A stretch of DNA of 5,018 bases, from contig JAJFMM010000019.1 in the NCBI GenBank assembly GCA_021772165.1, forward strand, positions 1 to 5,018. Reading direction: 5' to 3'. Both the position numbers and the translations under genes were made by a program. Source of the stretch: Chlamydiota bacterium. Its GTDB lineage: Bacteria > Chlamydiota > Chlamydiia > Chlamydiales > SM23-39. Below, in pieces: positions 1 to 5,018 of this stretch (its first letter is position 1; each line of letters opens with the position of its first letter). The notes under the pieces are model-generated. The model made no database searches and was not told the DNA's origin. It worked only from the letters and a program-made list of their open reading frames with translations.

Positions 1-53
1 GAGCCGATGAAACCGGCGCCGCCGGTGACAAGAATTCTGTTTAGTTTACGCAT
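1..53 (-). CDS. rmlB: dTDP-glucose 4,6-dehydratase, N-terminal fragment (cut by window edge)
   Basis: Seen: an ATG at 53-51 opens a frame of 17 complete codons that runs off the left edge, reading MRKLNRILVTGGAGFIG. This is a beta strand followed by the TGGAGFIG dinucleotide-binding glycine motif of an extended short-chain dehydrogenase. Known: RmlB removes water from dTDP-glucose to give dTDP-4-keto-6-deoxyglucose with bound NAD+, the step before RmlC. Context: it directly follows rmlC and rmlD, and its start overlaps the rmlD stop by 8 bases, so RmlB is the natural call among the sugar-nucleotide epimerases and dehydratases that share this N-terminus. A strong AAGGAG lies 13 bases before the ATG, farther than usual, and no other in-frame start codon sits closer to it. 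Family membership is firm. The exact enzyme rests on gene order, because the catalytic residues are outside the window. Confidence 0.8.
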   Translation of the reverse strand, partial: MRKLNRILVTGGAGFIG

Positions 54-903
54 AAATGGACAAACACTCCTTGAGACTTTCTTTCCAGAAACGCAACGGC
101 TTACCTCTCTCTCGGTCTGCTTTGGTCGTATCGAGAACAGAGAAGCGCGGACGAGGGGCTACTGCATCAAATTCTATACTTGAGATCGGTTCTACGGAGT
201 AACAAGAGAGTAAAATTCCTTTTGATCGAGCCGACGCTCGAATGGCCAGTGCGAATGCATACCAAGAGGTCTGACCGGTGTTTGCTATGTGGTAGACTCC
301 CTTCCAATCGAGTGCATCGATGAGCGCCTCTGCGAGATCGGGTGCATAGGTAGGTCGCCCTCTCTGATCGGAGACGACACGCACCATTTCGCGGCTGCGC
401 ATGAGATCGAGCATGGTCGAGACGAAATTCCGACCTATCGGGCCAAAGAGCCAGGAAGTTCTGATGATGCAAGCGTCGGGCAGCACATTGAGCAGTCTCG
501 CCTCTCCCTCTGCTTTTGTCTTTCCATAAATCGAAGCGGGCTTCAGAAGATCGGTTTCTGTATAAGGAGTAGAACTTATGCCATCGAAGACATAGTCCGT
601 GGAAATATGGAGCATCCGCATTCCCTCTCGAGCAGCCAAGCGCCCCAGCTCTTCTGGAGCTTGCGCATTGACGATCCACGCCTCTTCAGGCTCTGATTCA
701 GCTCGATCGACTTTTGTGTAAGCAGCGCAATGGATGAGATGAGTAAAAGGACCTTTTCTTCGATAGAAGGCTTCTATTGATTCCCCATCTGTGACATCGG
801 CATGGCGTCTTGCGCTTGCCACAAAGGGGATGTTTTTACCACGGAGAGCTTTTTGCAGAGCGGAGCCCAGAATACCTTCAGCTCCCGTTACCCAAACTTT
901 CAT
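46..903 (-). CDS. rmlD: dTDP-4-dehydrorhamnose reductase
   Basis: RmlD performs the last step of dTDP-L-rhamnose synthesis, the NAD(P)H-dependent reduction of dTDP-4-keto-L-rhamnose, in the cytoplasm. Seen in the 285 residues: a Rossmann glycine motif TGAEGILG (residues 6-13), AAYTKVDRAE (60-69), STDYVFDG (101-108, with the active-site Thr/Asp region), the catalytic Tyr126-x3-Lys130 pair in SIYGKTK, RTSWLFG (148-154), SDQRGRPTYAPDLA (178-191) and a C-terminal RPRFSVLDTTK (251-261). These appear in family order and the length is normal. The ATG overlaps the rmlC stop as ATGA and has AGAGGG 7 bases upstream, so the start is well supported. The stop lies 5 bases inside rmlB. It sits in an rmlC-rmlD-rmlB operon; the product should feed O-antigen or another rhamnose glycan. 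No lesion is visible. Confidence 0.96.
   Translation of the reverse strand: MKVWVTGAEGILGSALQKALRGKNIPFVASARRHADVTDGESIEAFYRRKGPFTHLIHCAAYTKVDRAESEPEEAWIVNAQAPEELGRLAAREGMRMLHISTDYVFDGISSTPYTETDLLKPASIYGKTKAEGEARLLNVLPDACIIRTSWLFGPIGRNFVSTMLDLMRSREMVRVVSDQRGRPTYAPDLAEALIDALDWKGVYHIANTGQTSWYAFALAIRASARSKGILLSCYSVEPISSIEFDAVAPRPRFSVLDTTKADRERGKPLRFWKESLKECLSIYA
67..72 (-). promoter_or_regulatory. Ribosome binding site of rmlB, inside rmlD
   Basis: The minus strand reads AAGGAG here, a six-base match to the consensus, lying within the last codons of rmlD. The gap to the rmlB ATG is 13 bases, longer than the usual 5-9. Together with the 8-base overlap of rmlD and rmlB, this fits translation partly coupled to ribosomes ending rmlD. 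Confidence 0.5.
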
Positions 904-1418
904 AATAATGCCCTCTGACTATCTCGCTCGGAGAGAATCGGTTCAGTAACAGGCCACTCAACAGCAAAGGCTGGATCATTCCAGGCAAGAGTGCACTCTT
1001 CTGCAGGATCATAGGTAGAGCTTACTTTGTAAGAGATGCAAGCCGAGTCGCTGAGAACACAATAGCCGTGTGCGAATCCGGTTGGAATGTAAAACTGCCA
1101 GTGATTCTCATCCGAGAGTTCCACTCCCTCCCATTGACCATAGGTCTTCGATTCGGGACGGATATCTACAGCGACATCCCAGATTCTGCCGGACAGCGCT
1201 GTAATGAGCTTAGCTTGACCGGGAGATTTCTGATAATGCAGTCCCCGAAGAACATTCTTCTTAGAAACAGCGACATTGTCCTGCACGAATTCTTCCTCAA
1301 TACCTGCTTTTTCATAAGCAGTGCGGCGCCATGATTCGAAAAAATAGCCCCTCGAATCTTCAAAACAGTTCGGTTTGATCAATAGAAGACCTGCTAGTCG
1401 CAAAGGCTTAACTTGCAT
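900..1418 (-). CDS. rmlC: dTDP-4-dehydrorhamnose 3,5-epimerase
   Basis: RmlC epimerises C3 and C5 of dTDP-4-keto-6-deoxyglucose, producing the substrate of RmlD. The family is a cytoplasmic cupin dimer. Seen in the 172 residues: the FEDSRGYFFESW segment (19-30), FVQDNVAVSKKNVLRGLHYQ (44-63) carrying the catalytic base His61, DVAVDIRPES-type strand (81-90), the IPTGFAHGYCVLSD loop (111-124), the catalytic-site Tyr130-Lys131 pair, and the C-terminal ILSERD (161-166). All expected landmarks are in order. The length is near the usual 175-185 residues. The start at 1418 has AAGGTG 5 bases upstream, and the stop TGA shares 4 bases with the rmlD ATG. It is the first gene of the rml cluster in this window, 56 bases downstream of pgeF. 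No rmlA is seen here; it may lie beyond the left edge or elsewhere. Confidence 0.96.
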   Translation of the reverse strand: MQVKPLRLAGLLLIKPNCFEDSRGYFFESWRRTAYEKAGIEEEFVQDNVAVSKKNVLRGLHYQKSPGQAKLITALSGRIWDVAVDIRPESKTYGQWEGVELSDENHWQFYIPTGFAHGYCVLSDSACISYKVSSTYDPAEECTLAWNDPAFAVEWPVTEPILSERDSQRALL

Positions 1419-1423
1419 GAACT

Positions 1424-1429
1424 CACCTT
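1424..1429 (-). promoter_or_regulatory. Ribosome binding site of rmlC
   Basis: The minus strand reads AAGGTG, complementary to the 16S anti-Shine-Dalgarno tail over most of its length, 5 bases before the rmlC ATG. It supports the start at 1418. Confidence 0.6.
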
Positions 1430-1441
1430 AAAATAATGAAC

Positions 1442-1470
1442 ATCATGAAAAAAAGCGGGAATGCATTCAA
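1442..1470 (-). promoter_or_regulatory. Candidate sigma-70-type promoter for rmlCDB
   Basis: On the minus strand, TTGAAT (1470-1465) and CATGAT (1447-1442) are separated by 17 bases. Each matches the sigma-70 consensus at 4 of 6 positions. The predicted transcript would start around 1435, leaving a leader of about 17 bases with the ribosome site AAGGTG in it. The match is modest, and the same stretch looks like the end of the pgeF transcript, so a pgeF-rml read-through operon remains possible. Confidence 0.25.
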
Positions 1471-1476
1471 GCCTTT
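1448..1476 (-). terminator. Weak intrinsic terminator candidate after pgeF
   Basis: Starting in the pgeF stop codon, the minus strand reads AAAGGC, then the 10-base perfect palindrome GAATGCATTC, then GC and seven T residues. AAAGGC can pair with GCTTTT (one G-T pair), and GAA with TTC across a TGCA loop, with a small internal bulge. The run of seven T follows directly. The stem is imperfect and low in GC, so termination would be partial at best. Confidence 0.35.
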
Positions 1477-2224
1477 AGTTCAGTGAAATGACAGAAGCAT
1501 TACGCCCTGTCTTTTTATCGCGTCGATGGGAGAAGTAATCCTGTTCCCTGCAAAAGGAGCAGATCCCTGCAACTTCGATATTTTGAGCCGCTACACCAGC
1601 ACCTGTCAGTTGCATCTTGCTGATCTCCCAGAAGTCGAAATGGTTTGGATTCTTCTGGAAAGCCAAAAACTCTTTTGGCAGCTCTTTCTCGTGGTTCACA
1701 AATTCAGCATGATCGGGACCAAGTGAGGGCGAGATACAGACGATGAGCTCTTCTGGTTTTGTACCGAGCTCTCGTTTCATAGTCTCGACGACATTCGCAT
1801 AGATATTCTTCACGCTACCGCGCCAGCCTGAGTGAGCCACGGCAATCGCTTCATGAGCAGGATCATAGAAAAAGGCAGCCTGACAATCGGCATGCGTCAC
1901 ACCGATTCCAATGTTTTTTTCCGTAGTAAAGAGTGCATCTGCCTGAAGGACTTGTCCTACATTGTCAGCAGTGACACGCGCTACATCAATACCATGTGTT
2001 AGATGAGGGATGACGAGATGCCCTAACTCGAGCGCTTTGATGATTTTTTCGCGATTGACCTTCACGCTATCGGGATGGTCGCCTACACTCGCCGACACGT
2101 TGAGAGAGGCGAAAGGCTCTTCGCTCATTCCTCCGTGGCGAGTGAACACACCATGCGCAACATGGGAGTAAGGTTCTAGTAGATCGAATTCCAGCCATTC
2201 CAACTTGTCTTTTGCATTTTCCAT
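1475..2224 (-). CDS. pgeF: Laccase-domain protein, peptidoglycan editing factor / purine nucleoside phosphorylase-like
   Basis: This is a YfiH/PgeF (Cu-oxidase_4) protein. Known: family members are cytoplasmic zinc enzymes. E. coli PgeF guards against wrong amino acids in peptidoglycan precursors, and homologues cleave purine nucleosides; older names call them polyphenol oxidase. Seen in 249 residues: GVFTRHGGMSEEPFASLNVS (25-44), LTHGIDVARV (75-84) with metal ligand His77, GVTHADCQAAFFYDP (108-122) with Cys114, AVAHSGWRGS (128-137) with His131, ISPSLGP (164-170) and the ending FSHRRDKKTGRNASVISL (231-248). The His-Cys-His metal set is intact. I start at the ATG at 2224. The frame extends to a TTG at 2275, but those 17 codons are not family-like and would touch the divergent gene's longest frame. 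Its ribosome site is poor (GGGGG only 3 bases away). The molecular role (PgeF-like or nucleosidase) cannot be decided from sequence. Confidence 0.92.
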   Translation of the reverse strand: MENAKDKLEWLEFDLLEPYSHVAHGVFTRHGGMSEEPFASLNVSASVGDHPDSVKVNREKIIKALELGHLVIPHLTHGIDVARVTADNVGQVLQADALFTTEKNIGIGVTHADCQAAFFYDPAHEAIAVAHSGWRGSVKNIYANVVETMKRELGTKPEELIVCISPSLGPDHAEFVNHEKELPKEFLAFQKNPNHFDFWEISKMQLTGAGVAAQNIEVAGICSFCREQDYFSHRRDKKTGRNASVISLN

Positions 2225-2382
2225 AAGCCCCCAGCGGTTCTTACAGTCTTTAGCAAAAGAAGAAAATCTCCGCAATGTTCTTCCGTATCAAAAAGTTCGA
2301 AAAGAACCTGTACCAGATTCCCTTTTTTCCCTTAAACTTATTGGCGATATCGAATAGTGTCGGGTTAGAGGCCCGAAATCTT
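2225..2382. promoter_or_regulatory. Divergent intergenic region between pgeF and the transporter
   Basis: These 158 bases lie between two head-to-head starts and should hold the promoters for both genes. No strong promoter stands out. On the minus strand a TTGATA (2291-2286) is a fair -35 for pgeF but lacks a good -10 at 16-18 bases. The plus strand has a pyrimidine-rich tract around 2318-2331. Frames on both strands stay open through much of it (to 2275 from each side), which makes naive gene calls run together here. Confidence 0.4.
2360..2376 (+). promoter_or_regulatory. Small hairpin presenting the transporter ribosome site
   Basis: TCGGG (2360-2364) and CCCGA (2372-2376) are a perfect 5-base inverted repeat enclosing TTAGAGG. 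The loop contains AGAGG, the only Shine-Dalgarno-like sequence before the ATG at 2383, 11 bases away. If the stem forms, the ribosome site would be exposed in the loop. Such a short repeat can arise by chance. Confidence 0.3.
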
Positions 2383-3312
2383 ATGGCTGCTACTGAGCCT
2401 ACTCCGCCCAAATTGAAACTCGGGATTGCGATTACGGTCATCGCATATCTCTTCTTCGCTGTTGCAAGCGCGCTTGTGTACAATTTTCCCGTCACTTTTC
2501 CGACCATCCAGATCATCTTCATCCAGAATTTCGTCAGCCTAATCTGCATCCTACCACTCTCTCTTCGCAATGGCGTGAAGCAGCTGGCAACAAAAGAGTT
2601 GCCGCTCCATCTCTTGAGAGACCTTTTTGGTATCGGCAGCTACTTCCTCTTTTTCTTGGCGATCCGCTATCTGAACCTCGTCGATGCCACAACTTTGAAC
2701 TACACGGCACCGTTTTTTGTGCCCTTCGTCTGGCGCATCTGGAGAGAAGAGAAAATCGCATCGAATCTCTGGTGGTCGATTATCGTCGGCTTCATTGGCG
2801 TTGCCATCATTCTCAACCCGACCAAGCAGCTCTTTCAACTCGGTTTCGTCTATGGCCTGTTTGGTGGAATCTCTTCGGCCATCGCACTGACTGCTATTAG
2901 AGTCTTGAATCTCAAGAAAGAGCCCTTAAGCCGCACACTCTTCTACTACTTCTCTTTCGGCACCGTACTCAGCTTCCCCTTCGCATTGGCGGTATGGGAA
3001 ACGCCACAACATTCGGAATGGCTTTGGGCCTGTGGGATCGGTGTTGCGACTGCAATTGCTCAGATTCTGCTCACTGTCGCCTATCGCCATGGAACAGCCT
3101 CCTATCTCTCACCGCTCGGCTATTCGACGGTCATCTACAATATAATCATCGCTTATTTCGCCTTCCATCAGCTACTCGGATGGAGATCTCTAGTCGGCAC
3201 TCTCCTCATTATCGTCGGCGGCACTCTGACCTATCTCATGAAGAAAAAACCCATCACGGTCATTCAGACTTTCGCCAGCCAACAAGCTTCTAAAGCCAAA
3301 CCACCTTTATAG
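2383..3312 (+). CDS. EamA/DMT-superfamily inner-membrane transporter
   Basis: Seen: 309 residues with about ten hydrophobic helices, roughly at 12-32, 42-62, 78-97, 103-118, 128-145, 152-175, 185-204, 213-233, 240-260 and 268-286, and a basic cytoplasmic-type tail (MKKKP, then Lys-rich end). The two-fold repeat typical of 10-helix DMT proteins shows: LNYTAPFFVPFVWRIWREEK (105-124) in the first half matches the P...E signature, and YLSPLGYSTVIYNIIIAYFA (241-260) with GTLLIIVGG (272-280) mirrors it, though the helix-9/10 acidic residue is replaced by His-Gln. Known: the superfamily exports or imports small metabolites, including amino acids, nucleotide sugars and S-adenosylmethionine. The substrate here is not predictable. 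I chose the ATG at 2383 because it gives the normal ~300-residue length; an in-frame ATG at 2275 would add 36 residues of non-family sequence. Its end overlaps the convergent neighbour by 6 bases. Confidence 0.9.
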   Translation: MAATEPTPPKLKLGIAITVIAYLFFAVASALVYNFPVTFPTIQIIFIQNFVSLICILPLSLRNGVKQLATKELPLHLLRDLFGIGSYFLFFLAIRYLNLVDATTLNYTAPFFVPFVWRIWREEKIASNLWWSIIVGFIGVAIILNPTKQLFQLGFVYGLFGGISSAIALTAIRVLNLKKEPLSRTLFYYFSFGTVLSFPFALAVWETPQHSEWLWACGIGVATAIAQILLTVAYRHGTASYLSPLGYSTVIYNIIIAYFAFHQLLGWRSLVGTLLIIVGGTLTYLMKKKPITVIQTFASQQASKAKPPL

Positions 3313-4305
3313 ACCGTACAGTCTTAAGAAATCTTGCACGGAAAAACTACTGATCGCCTCTAGATCAATCGCATTCATGTTTGAATAGGCAATCCGATGC
3401 CCGTGCAAACGAAAGAGAGCTATCTCCAACCACTCCCGTATGGCAGCGCTTCCACGGCCAAAGGGCATGCAGTGAGAAAAGAGATAACTAAAATGAGCTA
3501 TTTTCTGTTTGAGTTCATTAATACTTTGTTTCGAAGAAATACAGTCCAGAAAGATCTCCTCAATTCGATCAAGCGTCTCTTGTATGAAAAAAAACTGGTG
3601 ATGAATCAAAAGCAAATCCTTCCACTGCCCTTCCATAAAAGAACCCAAATATTGAGAGAGAGGAACTAGCGCACCCTCCTTTCGATAGTAGAGTGTACCA
3701 AAGAAATAACAGTCTCCAGGAATATGGGACGGAGGAAGACGGTTTTGACGATAGACTTCTAAAAAGAACTTATAGAATTCCCTTCTTCCTTTAGGATCAG
3801 TTGTCGGGCAATAATCAGTGAATTTGATTTTTTTCGTATCCTTCGAAATCTGCTTTTTTAACTCCGGATGACGAAACACTTCTCTCTGCCTCTCACACAA
3901 GACTTGGACAGAGACCCTTTCCCATTCGAAAACAGTCTCCCCCCTATCCATGCTGCCTTGGCTAGCAGGTAACTGACCAATCTTCTCTAAAAATAGATCG
4001 CTATAGTACCCCTCCACATCGCTTACAAAGATCGGGCTTGTTTCTACGGCTTCATCAGAGTCTCTTCTCAAGCCAAAGAGATGCGCATTGGGCGTCTGCT
4101 GCTCATCGGCCAAAGCACGCCTCTCTCTACTTAGCTGCTCGAGTAAGGAAAAAAATAGATTGGGATCGCTCTCTTTAGAGCGGATCTCTGAAACAACAGA
4201 TTGGACAATTCGCTCAACTCTTAAGGGATAGTCCTCAAGAGGTAACCCGAATTGCCCAGGATAGCGGCCAGCGCCATAATGTGTTTCGTCAGAAGAAAAC
4301 GCCAT
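3307..4305 (-). CDS. Hypothetical protein of unknown function with a PFGRGSAAI motif
   Basis: I do not recognise this 332-residue protein as a named family. Seen: no signal peptide and no membrane helix, so probably soluble. The N-terminal third is polar and charged (30-90, with a helical stretch ERIVQSVVSEIRSKE and an ERRALADEQQ segment). The middle holds PSHIPGDCYFFGTLYYR (192-208). The C-terminal half (225-305) reads as several amphipathic helices, ending in a striking HCMPFGRGSAAIREWLEIAL (278-297) with invariant-looking Gly-Arg-Gly-Ser and Glu291. A similar short PF-RGSAAI-E motif is familiar to me from large secreted or effector-like proteins, but this is memory only. The ATG at 4305 lacks a nearby ribosome site; GAGAGG is about 17 bases away inside a hairpin. 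It lies 25 bases downstream of the deoxyhypusine-synthase-like gene and may be co-transcribed. The frame is long, intact and richer in AT than its neighbours, especially at its 3' end. Confidence 0.8.
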   Translation of the reverse strand: MAFSSDETHYGAGRYPGQFGLPLEDYPLRVERIVQSVVSEIRSKESDPNLFFSLLEQLSRERRALADEQQTPNAHLFGLRRDSDEAVETSPIFVSDVEGYYSDLFLEKIGQLPASQGSMDRGETVFEWERVSVQVLCERQREVFRHPELKKQISKDTKKIKFTDYCPTTDPKGRREFYKFFLEVYRQNRLPPSHIPGDCYFFGTLYYRKEGALVPLSQYLGSFMEGQWKDLLLIHHQFFFIQETLDRIEEIFLDCISSKQSINELKQKIAHFSYLFSHCMPFGRGSAAIREWLEIALFRLHGHRIAYSNMNAIDLEAISSFSVQDFLRLYGL

Positions 4306-4311
4306 ATAAAC

Positions 4312-4332
4312 AAAAGAGATAACCTCTCTTTT
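4312..4332 (-). terminator. Perfect 8-base stem-loop between the DHS-like gene and the 332-residue gene
   Basis: The minus strand reads AAAAGAGA, a GGTTA loop, and TCTCTTTT, an exact inverted repeat, followed by GTTTAT. The first arm begins in the stop codon of the upstream gene. An A-rich leading arm and T-rich trailing arm are the pattern of an intrinsic terminator that could work in both directions, but only three or four GC pairs support the stem. It could also regulate translation of the downstream gene, whose only purine-rich leader (GAGAGG) lies in the stem and loop. Confidence 0.45.
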
Positions 4333-5018
4333 ATTTAACTACAAGACAAAGATCTTCTTTCTTTTTAGAAATAACTGGCGCTTCTAATACATATTGAAAA
4401 ACCAACGGCGCTACAATTGTCGCATCCGATTCGATAATAAAGCTCGGCGTCTCGGAAGAGATTTTGCCCCAAGTGATCTTCTCACTCGGCGTAGCTCCAC
4501 TGTACGATCCAAACGAGGTCGTAGAGTCGCTGATCTGACAGAAGTAACCCCAAAGTGGGCACTCTTCTTCAAGATCTTGGCGCACAAGAGGTACGAGACA
4601 GATCGGGAAGTCCCCTGCGATACCACCGCCAATCTGGAAAAAGCCGATGGAGGCAGTCTGCTCTCGATACCAAGAGACCAGCGCAGCCATCTGCTCAACA
4701 CCCGATTTCACCGTGTCAAACCGCTTTACATTGCCTCTGATTACATGGGAGACAAAGATATTTGCAGTGGTCGAATCTTCCCAGCCGGGTGTGAAGATCG
4801 GCAGTTTTTTTTCATAGGCAGCGAGCAGCCAAGAATTTTTAGGATCGATCTCATACGAGGGCACGAGCACACCGCTCTCGAAGAGCTGATAGAGATATTC
4901 GTAAGGGAAGTAGCGCTTGCCCTCAGCCTCTGCTTTCTTCCAGAGATCTAGAATGTGAAGTTCGATTCTGCGGATCGCTTCATCTTCGGGGATGCAGGTG
5001 TCGGTCACACGGTTGAGT
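4331..5018 (-). CDS. Deoxyhypusine-synthase-like protein, C-terminal part (cut by window edge)
   Basis: Known: deoxyhypusine synthase transfers the aminobutyl group of spermidine to a lysine of eIF5A via an enzyme-imine lysine; bacterial relatives have mostly unassigned substrates, some acting in polyamine synthesis. Seen: at least 228 residues ending at 4331. Numbering from the GTG at 5008: PIFTPGWEDS (70-79), FFQIGGGIAGDFP (123-135), YFCQISDSTTSFGSYSGATP (155-174), then SEKITWGKI (175-183) holding the Glu176, Trp180 and Lys182 that match the catalytic ...DEAVSWGKI segment of the eukaryotic enzyme, and ESDATIVAPLVFQYVL (193-208). The open frame continues left of that GTG as L-N-R to the window edge, matching the family's conserved NR region, so the GTG is not the real start and roughly a third of the protein lies outside. 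The eukaryotic GGG-KHH histidines are replaced by GGGIAGDF, marking the bacterial subfamily. Confidence 0.88.
   Translation of the reverse strand, partial: LNRVTDTCIPEDEAIRRIELHILDLWKKAEAEGKRYFPYEYLYQLFESGVLVPSYEIDPKNSWLLAAYEKKLPIFTPGWEDSTTANIFVSHVIRGNVKRFDTVKSGVEQMAALVSWYREQTASIGFFQIGGGIAGDFPICLVPLVRQDLEEECPLWGYFCQISDSTTSFGSYSGATPSEKITWGKISSETPSFIIESDATIVAPLVFQYVLEAPVISKKKEDLCLVVK

Noticed and set aside
289..696. A 135-codon plus-strand frame antisense to rmlD
   Set aside because: It mirrors the well-conserved rmlD coding region and encodes no domain-like sequence; it starts without a leader.
2250..2570. A 106-codon minus-strand frame across the transporter start
   Set aside because: Most of it is antisense to the first helices of the transporter and it overlaps the divergent control region; its sequence has no family features.
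3397..3669. A 90-codon plus-strand frame antisense to the 332-residue gene, considered as a possible small gene
   Set aside because: The opposite strand carries the longer intact frame with a clear motif in this region, and this frame has no ribosome site or recognisable product.
4394..4951. A 185-codon open frame on the plus strand opposite the DHS-like gene
   Set aside because: It is fully antisense to a gene with clear family motifs, its product has no recognisable pattern and is rich in Arg and Ser as expected of a shadow frame, and no ribosome site precedes it.
5006..5008. GTG as the start of the DHS-like protein
   Set aside because: The frame stays open to the window edge, the residues before it (L-N-R) fit the family, and a 225-residue protein would lack much of the N-terminal Rossmann region needed for activity.
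1..5018. tRNA or rRNA genes, CRISPR arrays, insertion-sequence ends, attachment sites or tandem repeats
   Set aside because: I looked for cloverleaf-like stems, regularly spaced repeats and terminal inverted repeats flanking a transposase and saw none; nearly all of the window is accounted for by coding sequence.

Overview
The window holds seven protein-coding genes, two of them cut by the window ends, and no RNA gene, insertion sequence or CRISPR array that I can see. Base composition looks even (near 50% GC by eye) and coding density is high. The mix suggests a Gram-negative, possibly host-associated bacterium: an O-antigen-type dTDP-rhamnose pathway, a PgeF/YfiH laccase-domain protein with an unusual HADCQ active-site context, a drug/metabolite transporter, and a bacterial deoxyhypusine-synthase-like protein of the type I associate from memory with Bacteroidetes and environmental Chlamydiae. 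An environmental chlamydia is my best guess, at low confidence, because no marker gene is present.

Layout: positions 1-1418 (minus strand) carry rmlC, rmlD and the first 17 codons of rmlB, transcribed in that order with 4-base and 8-base overlaps, so they form a translationally tight operon making dTDP-L-rhamnose. Upstream on the same strand, after a 56-base gap with a weak terminator-like hairpin and a candidate promoter, lies pgeF (1475-2224), a probable peptidoglycan-editing or purine-nucleoside-cleaving enzyme. A 158-base divergent region (2225-2382) separates pgeF from a plus-strand EamA/DMT-type ten-helix transporter (2383-3312). The transporter converges on, and its stop region overlaps by 6 bases, a 332-residue protein of unknown function (3307-4305, minus strand). 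Upstream of that, 25 bases away with a perfect 8-base inverted repeat in between, is the C-terminal part of the deoxyhypusine-synthase-like gene, which runs off the right end.

How they work together: only the rml genes form a clear pathway, supplying activated rhamnose for surface polysaccharide. The pgeF product would act on cell-wall precursor fidelity or on nucleosides. The transporter substrate, the role of the 332-residue protein and the substrate of the deoxyhypusine-synthase-like enzyme cannot be read from the sequence. The last two are the least explained parts of the window and may share a transcript.
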